From Desulfolithobacter dissulfuricans (GTDB lineage: Bacteria > Desulfobacterota > Desulfobulbia > Desulfobulbales > Desulfobulbaceae), in assembly GCF_025998535.1 (NCBI RefSeq), contig NZ_AP024233.1:1028217-1092216 (forward strand): a stretch of 64,000 nt of DNA, written 5' to 3'. Shown here piece by piece: positions 58,463-64,000 of the stretch; positions within the stretch are counted from its first letter, which is position 1, and every line of letters begins with the position of its first letter. The notes below the pieces were generated by a model. The model was not told the origin of the DNA, made no database searches, and saw nothing but the letters and a program-made list of their open reading frames with translations. The translations under genes were made by a program, and so were the position numbers.

Positions 58463-59647
58463 ATGGCAAACAACTTTTCAATCACTGCGACAATGGAGCC
58501 GGAGGTAGCGCGGCCTGGTATCAACGTGCTTGCTGCCCTGTTCGGACTGATGCTGTTCACCGGCATAGGCGTTGGCGTGTACGGGTTCTTTGTCGGCCAC
58601 GAGCATGTGTACAACAACACCCGTGAAGTCCCATGGGGGTTGCTGATCTCCACCTACGCGTTCTTCGCCATCACCTCAACCGGCCTGTGCCTGCTGGCGG
58701 CGATCAGCCACATCTTTGGCGGCAACCGGATCGCACCGCTGGCCAACAGGATGGTCTGGCTGTCGCTGGTGACCATCATCAGCGGCTTCACGGTCATCGG
58801 CATGGAGATCGAGAATCCCTGGCGGATGGCGATCTGGAACGTTATCTCGCCCAACCCGACATCGAATATCTGGTGGATGGGAACCCTGTACGGCATGGCG
58901 GTGGGCTTTGTCCTGATCGAGTTCTGGCTGATTCTGACCAGGAATTTCAAGACTGCCATTGCCGTTGGTATCCTGGGGGCCTTTGCTGAGATGGCTGCAA
59001 ACAGCTGCCTGGGCGGTGTCTTCGCCACTTTGCCCAACCATCCGTTCTGGTACGGTGCCCAGCTGCCCGTCTACTTCCTGAGCTGCGCTTTCCTCTCCGG
59101 TGCTGCAGCAACGGTTATCTTCACCCATTACGCCTATGTCATCCGCCGCAAAGAAATCGACGAGACGGCCTTTTTCGGGATCCAGGCTGCGGCCAAGGTC
59201 CTGCTGCTCATGCTTGTCCTGGTCAGCGTCGCCACCTTCTGGAAGATGGTTTCCTTCTATGTCGGTGGCCAGGAACTGGGTCGGGCCTCGGCCGATGCCC
59301 TGATGTCTGGTCCGCTGTCCACCAACTTCTGGCTCTTTGAGCTCGGCATTGGCCTGGTTGCTCCGGCCCTGCTGCTGGCCCTGACCCGGCTTCGGAGCGT
59401 GGCTGCCATGTCCACCGCCGCGCTGATGGCCCTGGTCGGCATGTTCGTCTCCCGTATGGACATGGTCATCGCCGGACAGATCGTGCCCCAGTTTGCCGGT
59501 ATCGATGCCAACCTGCCGCAGTACATGAATTACTCACCTTCCGGCTACGAGTGGCTGGTGGCCTTCGCCGGCATCGGACTCACCGGCATGGCCTTCCTGA
59601 TGGGCGAGCGCTACTTCGGCAAGATCTTTGCGGCAGCCAAGCATTAA
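58463..59647 (+). CDS. NrfD/PsrC-like membrane subunit (copy 2)
   Basis: A 394-residue, roughly ten-helix membrane protein paralogous to 48537-49730. Matching blocks: GHEHVYNNTREVPWGLLIST with GHEHVYGISREIPWGLMLAA, ITSTGLCLLAAISHIFGGNR with VTSTGLCLVSSIGHVFGVEA, ENPWRMAIWNVISPNPTSNI with ENPWRMALYNVISPNLTSNI, and C-terminal MDMVIAGQIVPQF with YDLVVVGQIVPGL. It is expected to exchange electrons with quinones. AAGGAGG precedes the ATG. Likely read from the sigma-54 promoter at 58100. Confidence 0.88.
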   Translation: MANNFSITATMEPEVARPGINVLAALFGLMLFTGIGVGVYGFFVGHEHVYNNTREVPWGLLISTYAFFAITSTGLCLLAAISHIFGGNRIAPLANRMVWLSLVTIISGFTVIGMEIENPWRMAIWNVISPNPTSNIWWMGTLYGMAVGFVLIEFWLILTRNFKTAIAVGILGAFAEMAANSCLGGVFATLPNHPFWYGAQLPVYFLSCAFLSGAAATVIFTHYAYVIRRKEIDETAFFGIQAAAKVLLLMLVLVSVATFWKMVSFYVGGQELGRASADALMSGPLSTNFWLFELGIGLVAPALLLALTRLRSVAAMSTAALMALVGMFVSRMDMVIAGQIVPQFAGIDANLPQYMNYSPSGYEWLVAFAGIGLTGMAFLMGERYFGKIFAAAKH

Positions 59648-59725
59648 GCAAACGGGAATCAACGCGAACTCGCAGGGAAGGAGGCAGGACTCCTTCCCTG
59701 TAACTCCTGCCAGAAGAGGATTGAG

Positions 59726-60094
59726 ATGGTTGACGAAAAGAAAGCAATTTTCACCATAGGCGTGGCTGCTCAGATGCTCGATGTCCATCCCAGGACACTT
59801 CGAATCTACGAGCAGGAAGGACTGGTTAAGCCCATGCGCAAGGGAAAATGGCGCTACTATACCTTAAACGACATCAAGTGGATCGAATGCCTGCGGGAAA
59901 TGATTCACGAACATGGCATATCCATCGCGGCTATCAAAAAACTGCTCCAGTATACACCCTGCTGGAACATAGCCGAGTGTTCCTTTGAAAAACGCAAGCA
60001 GTGCACCGCGTTCATGGCCAACGGCCTGGTGCCGCGCAAGATCGAGCATGCCAAACCGCGCAAGGTGGAGCGGCTCGACCGCAACGTCGCCTGA
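59726..60094 (+). CDS. MerR family regulator with CX5CX7C motif (copy 2)
   Basis: A 122-residue MerR-type regulator paralogous to the one at 49807-50250. FTIGVAAQMLDVHPRTLRIY and EQEGLVKPMRKGKWRYYTLN form the winged helix; CLREMIHEHGISIAAIKKLL is the linker helix. Cys79, Cys85 and Cys93 keep the C-x5-C-x7-C spacing, and Cys55 matches Cys64 of the other copy. It lacks the Lys-rich tail. Its fixed position after nrfD suggests it controls or senses the state of the same complex. Confidence 0.85.
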   Translation: MVDEKKAIFTIGVAAQMLDVHPRTLRIYEQEGLVKPMRKGKWRYYTLNDIKWIECLREMIHEHGISIAAIKKLLQYTPCWNIAECSFEKRKQCTAFMANGLVPRKIEHAKPRKVERLDRNVA

Positions 60095-60393
60095 CCGGGC
60101 AATCCTCTTTTACTTCCCTTCCTTCCTGCCAGGACAGCTTTCCTGGGCCCCGGCCCCGGAAAGCTGTCTTTTTTTGTTGTCCCGTTTCCAACAGCCGATT
60201 GAATGATTCGCCGGACTGCAGTATATAAGATCATCTGGTGCCTGCTGCATTACCAGGGAATCAGCCAGGCCGGCCGTGATTGCCGGGCTGGCTGCATGGT
60301 GGTTGTCGTCGTGGCCTGAGTATCCGTTTGTCGCAGGCTGATTTTTTTTAACATCACATGCCGCTCTTTCGGCCTGGAAATAAAAAATATCCC
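60095..60393. other. Intergenic region after MerR-2
   Basis: About 300 bp with a strong terminator (60133-60168) and then no recognisable gene before the pentapeptide protein. No clear promoter was assigned for that gene. Confidence 0.5.
60133..60168 (+). terminator. Rho-independent terminator after MerR-2
   Basis: An 11-bp perfect stem (GACAGCTTTCC / GGAAAGCTGTC) with a 14-base GC-rich loop and seven Ts. It ends the second NrfD cassette. Confidence 0.9.
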
Positions 60394-61395
60394 ATGAAAG
60401 TACCAGTTCGCCCGTTGCTGTTCTGTGTGGCCCTCTCTCTGCTGTCCGCCGGCAGTGGTCTATCCGCCGACCCATCCCCTGCACCCGCTGTGGAACACAA
60501 TGTCAAGCAGCTCATGGAAACTGACAGTTGCCCGGGCTGTGACCTGCAGGGTGCCAGGCTCAACCGGCTGGACCTGTCCGGAGCCAACCTGGAGGGTGCC
60601 AATCTCCAGGGGGCGCAGCTCTATCTCGCCAATCTCTCGGGGGCTAACCTGCGGGGCGCCAATCTCCGTGATGCCGGCCTTGGCGGTGCCGATCTTGCCG
60701 GTGCCGACCTGACCGATGCCGATCTGACCGGGGCGGTTCTTGAAGGCGCATATCTCAAGGGCGCCCGGCTGGACGAGGCGGTTGTCGATCGTCCGGCAAC
60801 CGATATGCCGAAGGTGGCGAAGACAGGTGGGGATGCCGGTGGTACCAGCGTTGTCAGCAGCCAGCCGGCCAGGGAGGCATCCTTCCGGAAACCGGCTCAG
60901 CAGGCGCCCGTGCACAGGTCCGCCAGGGTGACCGAGTCTGCCCCGACGTCGGCATCTGCCGAGTCGCCACAGGCGCAGATGACCGGCAGCGGCCCGGATT
61001 CAGGGGAAATGGTGTACACTGTGGAAACTCCTGACGAGGCGGCGGTCAAGCGCCAGGAGATGGTGCGCAAACTGCTCGATACCAATCGTTGCCTGGAATG
61101 CGACCTGGCCGGGGCTGATCTTGAGGGTAAGGACCTGGAAGGCGCCGATCTGGAGCGGGCCAACCTGGCCGGGGCCAATCTTTCCGGCGCCGATCTGAGC
61201 GAGGCCATCCTCCGCGGTGCCGATTTGAGCGGGGCCAATCTCAGAAACGCCGATCTGCGTGAGGCTGATCTGTATATGGCCGATCTTCGCGGGGCTGATC
61301 TGACCGGGGCCAGACTCAAAAAGGCACTGGTGGATTCGGCCGAGTTTTCCGGTGCCATCGGCGTGAACCTGGATGGGGCGATCCAGGCGGACTGA
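60394..61395 (+). CDS. Exported two-domain pentapeptide-repeat protein
   Basis: From ATG 60394 a 333-residue protein with a signal peptide (KVPVRPLLFCVALSLLSAGS). It has two pentapeptide-repeat beta-helix domains (A-D/N-L-x-x units): about residues 47-125 and 235-320. Each starts with the same cap, QLMETDSCPGCDLQGARL and KLLDTNRCLECDLAGADL, giving a C-x-x-C-D-L pair. A Ser/Ala/Pro-rich linker of about 100 residues joins them. Such helices act in protein contacts; no enzymatic role is implied. ATG 60358 is an alternative start but would add 12 residues before the signal peptide. Confidence 0.83.
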   Translation: MKVPVRPLLFCVALSLLSAGSGLSADPSPAPAVEHNVKQLMETDSCPGCDLQGARLNRLDLSGANLEGANLQGAQLYLANLSGANLRGANLRDAGLGGADLAGADLTDADLTGAVLEGAYLKGARLDEAVVDRPATDMPKVAKTGGDAGGTSVVSSQPAREASFRKPAQQAPVHRSARVTESAPTSASAESPQAQMTGSGPDSGEMVYTVETPDEAAVKRQEMVRKLLDTNRCLECDLAGADLEGKDLEGADLERANLAGANLSGADLSEAILRGADLSGANLRNADLREADLYMADLRGADLTGARLKKALVDSAEFSGAIGVNLDGAIQAD

Positions 61396-61397
61396 GG

Positions 61398-61553
61398 GTA
61401 ACTCGTCACAACCACCCCATCTTTACGCGGTCGCGTCTGCCCGCATAGAGGGTGACACCGCTACGCTGTTATAGCGGTCAGCCACGACTGCACAGCGAAG
61501 CGACCGGAGGGAGACCGCGAATCTGGGGCGCCTGAGACGAGTTACATTTTTTT
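61398..61553 (+). ncRNA. Nested-hairpin element, candidate structured RNA or complex terminator
   Basis: Outer arms GTAACTCGTC (61398-61407) and GACGAGTTAC (61536-61545) enclose inner arms CGCGGTC (61426-61432) and GACCGCG (61513-61519), which enclose a hairpin ACCGCTA / TAGCGGT (61457-61478). The outer stem is followed by seven Ts. It starts three bases after the pentapeptide stop codon, so it may be the 3' end of that transcript, a processed small RNA, or a mobile hairpin element. No known RNA family was recognised. Confidence 0.45.
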
Positions 61554-61634
61554 CCTTGAAATGTCGGCCTAGTGCGTACCCTGTGACCAGATACGACTGA
61601 GGGTGGTGTTTCAGGCCTGTTGTTGAAATATCCT

Positions 61635-61663
61635 TGACAAAAAGGCGTATATTCGATATACGA
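61635..61663 (+). promoter_or_regulatory. rpsT promoter with palindrome over the -10
   Basis: TTGACA (61635-61640), 17 bases, TATACG at -10 (61658-61663). The inverted repeat CGTATAT-TCG-ATATACG (61647-61663) covers the -10 region, so a repressor site is possible. ATATACGA recurs just before the rpsT ribosome site. Confidence 0.6.
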
Positions 61664-61717
61664 TAGAATTCCTTGCATAAAAATAGATATTCCGTTTGAT
61701 ATACGAAGGAGCTTTCC

Positions 61718-61990
61718 ATGGCTAATCACAAGTCTGCAGAAAAAAGAAACAGACAGTCCCAGGTCCGCCGGATGCGGAACCGCATGAACAAATCCAAGAT
61801 GAAGACCGTGGTCCGCAGGGTTGAAGAGGCGCTGATGGCCGGTTCTGAAGAGCAGGCCCGCGAGGCCCTGCAGAAGGCCATTCCCGTGATTCAGAAGACC
61901 GCCGTAAAGGGCTCTATCCACAAGAAGACGGCTTCCCGCAAAATTTCCCGTCTGACCCGGCGGGTCAATCGGATGCAGCCGCTTGCCTGA
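61718..61990 (+). CDS. rpsT: 30S ribosomal protein S20
   Basis: S20 binds 16S rRNA in the small subunit. The 90-residue, strongly basic protein is full length with the family pattern MANHKSAEKRNRQSQVRRMR, TVVRRVEEALMAG, and KGSIHKKTASRKISRLTRRV. The start has GAAGGAGC upstream. Monocistronic, with its own promoter and terminator. Confidence 0.98.
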   Translation: MANHKSAEKRNRQSQVRRMRNRMNKSKMKTVVRRVEEALMAGSEEQAREALQKAIPVIQKTAVKGSIHKKTASRKISRLTRRVNRMQPLA

Positions 61991-62026
61991 ACCAGGCTGC
62001 GTTATCGCCTTGATTGATCATTAGGG

Positions 62027-62062
62027 AAAAAGCCATGGAAGACTCCTCTTCCATGGCTTTTT
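62027..62062 (+). terminator. Rho-independent terminator after rpsT
   Basis: A 16-bp stem (AAAAAGCCATGGAAGA / TCTTCCATGGCTTTTT) with a four-base loop, working in both directions. It lies 37 bp after rpsT and 28 bp before trpE. No leader peptide rich in Trp codons was seen, so it is probably not a trp attenuator. Confidence 0.88.
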
Positions 62063-62089
62063 CTGTTTCCAGGGTTCTCTTGAGCCGCA

Positions 62090-63595
62090 ATGTACCTGAG
62101 AATGTCCATGTATTTTCCTGACCAGGAAACCTTTGCAGGGATGATCGGTTCGTCCGGTCTCATTCCCATCTACCGCACCATAATCACCGATCTGGATACG
62201 CCTCTGACCATCTTTGCCAAGGTGGCCGGCCAGCGGCGCCATGCCTTTCTCTTCGAGTCCATGGAAGGCGGTGAGAAGTGGGGGCGGTATTCCTTTATCG
62301 GTCTGGATCCGTTGGTTGTTTTCGAAAGCACAGGGGATACGGTCACCCTGACCCGTCCGGACCGGGGCCAGGAGTGTGAAGTCCGCACAGGGTGCAATCC
62401 CCTGGCCGAACTGCGGAACCTGCTGACATCCTTTCGGCCCAGCAACGCCCCGGGATTGCCGCGTTTTTACGGTGGCGCGGTGGGCTTCCTCGGCTACGAC
62501 ATGGTCCGCTTCATCGAGGAGCTGCCCGATTCCCACCCCCGTCTCGATCTGCCCGATTCCTCGTTCATGGTCCCGCGGCTGGTGCTGATTCACGACAGTG
62601 TGGAACAAACTCTGACCGTGGTCTGCAACGTGGAAGCGGACGAAGCGTCCTCCCCGGAAGAACTCCATGCCCGGGGCTGTGCCCGCATCGACGAGATCAT
62701 CTCGCTCATCCGTCAGCCCCTGCCCGAGTCGATCTGTGACTTCAGCCCGGCCACCACCAGACACGAGTTCACTTCCAATATGGAGCAGGCGGATTTCGAG
62801 GCCATGGTGGAGCGGGCCCGGGAGTACATCCTGGCCGGGGATATCATCCAGGTGGTACTGTCCCAGCGTTTCCACACCACCACCAGCCTGGACCCCTTTC
62901 TTCTCTATCGCTCCCTGCGGCACATCAACCCGAGCCCCTATCTCTTTTTTGTCCGCCAGGGCGACGTGGTTCTGATCGGCTCCTCTCCGGAGATCCTGGT
63001 TCGGCTGGAGGATGGCGACATCGAACTGCGGCCCATCGCCGGGACCAGGAAACGGGGCCGGACCGAGGAGGAAGACCGGGCCCTGGAAAAGGAACTGCTG
63101 GCCGATCCGAAGGAACGGGCCGAGCACCTGATGCTTGTGGATCTCGGCCGCAACGACGTGGGCCGGGTGGCCAGGTCCGGCTCGGTGACCGTGCGGGATC
63201 TCCTGGTCATCGAGCGGTACAGCCACGTGATGCATATCGTCTCCGGGGTCCACGGCGAGTTGGCCGAGGACAAAGATCAGTTCGATGTCCTGGAAGCCTG
63301 CTTCCCGGCCGGCACGGTGAGCGGCGCTCCCAAGATCCGGGCCATGGAAATCATCGACGAGCTGGAGGTGGAACGGCGCGGACCCTATGCCGGTGCGGTC
63401 GGCTATTTCGGTTTTTCGGGCAACATGGATTTCTGCATCACCATCCGCACCTTTGTCATGCACGGCCAGGACCTCTGGATCCAGGCCGGGGCCGGTATCG
63501 TGGCCGACTCCGATCCTACCAGTGAATACGAAGAGACCATCAACAAGGCCAAGGGCCTTCGCCGGGCCGTGGAACTGGCTGAAAAGGGCTGGTAG
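62090..63595 (+). CDS. trpE: Anthranilate synthase component I
   Basis: TrpE converts chorismate to anthranilate with ammonia supplied by TrpG, the first step of tryptophan synthesis. The 501-residue product has the N-terminal domain (PIYRTIITDLDTPLTIFAKV, SFIGLDPLVVFES) and the chorismate-binding domain: GDIIQVVLSQRF, SPYLFFVRQGDVVLIGSSPE, LRPIAGTRKRGRTEEEDRAL, VDLGRNDVGRVARSGSVTV, VSGAPKIRAMEIIDELE-like and AGAGIVADSDPTSEYEETIN. The start could be 62090, 62102 or 62108; none has a strong ribosome site. trpG follows after 143 bp. Confidence 0.94.
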   Translation: MYLRMSMYFPDQETFAGMIGSSGLIPIYRTIITDLDTPLTIFAKVAGQRRHAFLFESMEGGEKWGRYSFIGLDPLVVFESTGDTVTLTRPDRGQECEVRTGCNPLAELRNLLTSFRPSNAPGLPRFYGGAVGFLGYDMVRFIEELPDSHPRLDLPDSSFMVPRLVLIHDSVEQTLTVVCNVEADEASSPEELHARGCARIDEIISLIRQPLPESICDFSPATTRHEFTSNMEQADFEAMVERAREYILAGDIIQVVLSQRFHTTTSLDPFLLYRSLRHINPSPYLFFVRQGDVVLIGSSPEILVRLEDGDIELRPIAGTRKRGRTEEEDRALEKELLADPKERAEHLMLVDLGRNDVGRVARSGSVTVRDLLVIERYSHVMHIVSGVHGELAEDKDQFDVLEACFPAGTVSGAPKIRAMEIIDELEVERRGPYAGAVGYFGFSGNMDFCITIRTFVMHGQDLWIQAGAGIVADSDPTSEYEETINKAKGLRRAVELAEKGW

Positions 63596-63738
63596 GATAG
63601 TGGGGGATCGTCCGGGCATCCCGCCGTCTGGCGCCGGTCCGGTCGGTCATGCCGGGTATCCACAGACCAAGCGCCCTGTCTCCACATCCGGTTTCCGGTC
63701 CGTGGGCAGGGAAACCATTGCGCACACAGGTAGATCAC

Positions 63739-64000
63739 ATGTCCTGTAAGATCGTTATCATCGATAACTACGATTCATTCACCTTCAATATCGTCCAGAC
63801 CCTGGCTACCAGACCTCCCCACGGGGACGGCTCCTGGCAGCCACCCGAGATCCAGGTTTTTCGCAACGACAAGATCGACCTGGCGGGCATCGAGGCCCTG
63901 GGGCCCGACCGGCTGCTGATCTCCCCGGGCCCCTGTACGCCGGCCGAAGCGGGTATCTCCATCGAGGCCATCAAACATTTTGCCGGCCGGATACCGATTC
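63739..64000 (+). CDS. trpG: Anthranilate synthase component II, glutamine amidotransferase (5' part)
   Basis: TrpG supplies ammonia to TrpE from glutamine. The frame from ATG 63739 gives the amidotransferase N-terminus CKIVIIDNYDSFTFNIVQTL, FRNDKIDLAGIEALGPDRLL and ISPGPCTPAEAGIS, continuing past the window edge. About 87 codons of 190 are visible; the catalytic Cys lies beyond the edge. A somewhat long insert (TRPPHGDGSWQPPE) lies between the first strand and the FRND segment. Confidence 0.92.
   Translation, partial: MSCKIVIIDNYDSFTFNIVQTLATRPPHGDGSWQPPEIQVFRNDKIDLAGIEALGPDRLLISPGPCTPAEAGISIEAIKHFAGRIPI

Larger units (their letters stand above)
61396..61717. other. Intergenic region with structured element and rpsT promoter
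   Basis: Between the pentapeptide gene and rpsT. It holds a nested hairpin element (61398-61553) ending in a T run, and a good promoter with an overlapping palindrome (61635-61663). No protein gene was recognised. Confidence 0.6.

Noticed and set aside
62027-62089. Hairpin before trpE as a tryptophan attenuator
   Set aside because: No leader peptide with Trp codons or alternative antiterminator arms; the hairpin fits simply as the rpsT terminator.
1-64000. CRISPR arrays, tRNA and rRNA genes
   Set aside because: No regularly spaced direct repeats and no tRNA or rRNA signatures were seen on reading both strands; a dedicated tRNA scan could not be run.

Overview
The window looks like chromosomal DNA of a GC-rich, motile, anaerobic bacterium, most likely a member of the Desulfobacterota (Desulfobulbales-like). 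This placement is inferred from gene content: a full flagellar locus, several sigma-54 regulators, multiheme c-type cytochromes, NrfD-type membrane subunits and CheX-type proteins. No rRNA, tRNA or CRISPR array was seen.

1-35.6 kb, almost all on the minus strand, is a flagellar biogenesis locus. Read in transcription order (high to low coordinate) it runs: exported TPR protein, flgB, flgC, fliE, fliF, fliG, fliH, fliI, fliJ, a MotE-like protein, fliK, flgD, flgE, terminator, motA, motB, fliL, fliM, fliN, fliO, fliP, then a break, then GT2, LAB_N and GT39 glycosylation genes, fliQ, fliR, flhB, flhA, flhF, flhG, fliA, a DUF2802-like protein, flgF, flgG, flgA, flgH and flgI (cut by the window edge). 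A plus-strand AsmA-family gene sits in the break between fliP and the glycosylation genes. Good sigma-54 promoters precede the TPR-flgB and motA transcription units.

35.6-44 kb is a plus-strand signalling module: a CheA-like kinase without a CheW-like domain, a CheY, two CheX proteins, and a protein with two CheC/CheX-like domains plus a degenerate receiver. It is followed by a minus-strand sigma-54 activator (FlrA/FleQ-like core) with a cyclic-nucleotide-binding protein, and by an exported SNase-like nuclease. 44-47.4 kb holds ftsH and, overlapping it downstream, an octaheme cytochrome of the tetrathionate-reductase family.

47.8-60.2 kb is an unusual respiratory region. Two paralogous cassettes, each made of a small membrane protein, an NrfD/PsrC-like quinone-interacting subunit and a MerR regulator with a CX5CX7C motif, flank a PAS4-sigma-54 activator and a Tat-exported 4x[4Fe-4S] protein with a hexaheme cytochrome. 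A shared 16-bp palindromic site and one near-consensus sigma-54 promoter suggest these units are co-regulated. A group II intron has inserted just after the terminator of the cytochrome unit. The last part holds a two-domain pentapeptide-repeat protein, a structured RNA-like element, rpsT, trpE and the start of trpG.

Four genes (flgD, flgE, the PAS-sigma-54 regulator and the octaheme cytochrome) are each split by what looks like one missing base in a short G/C run. That pattern suggests sequence error at least as much as gene decay.
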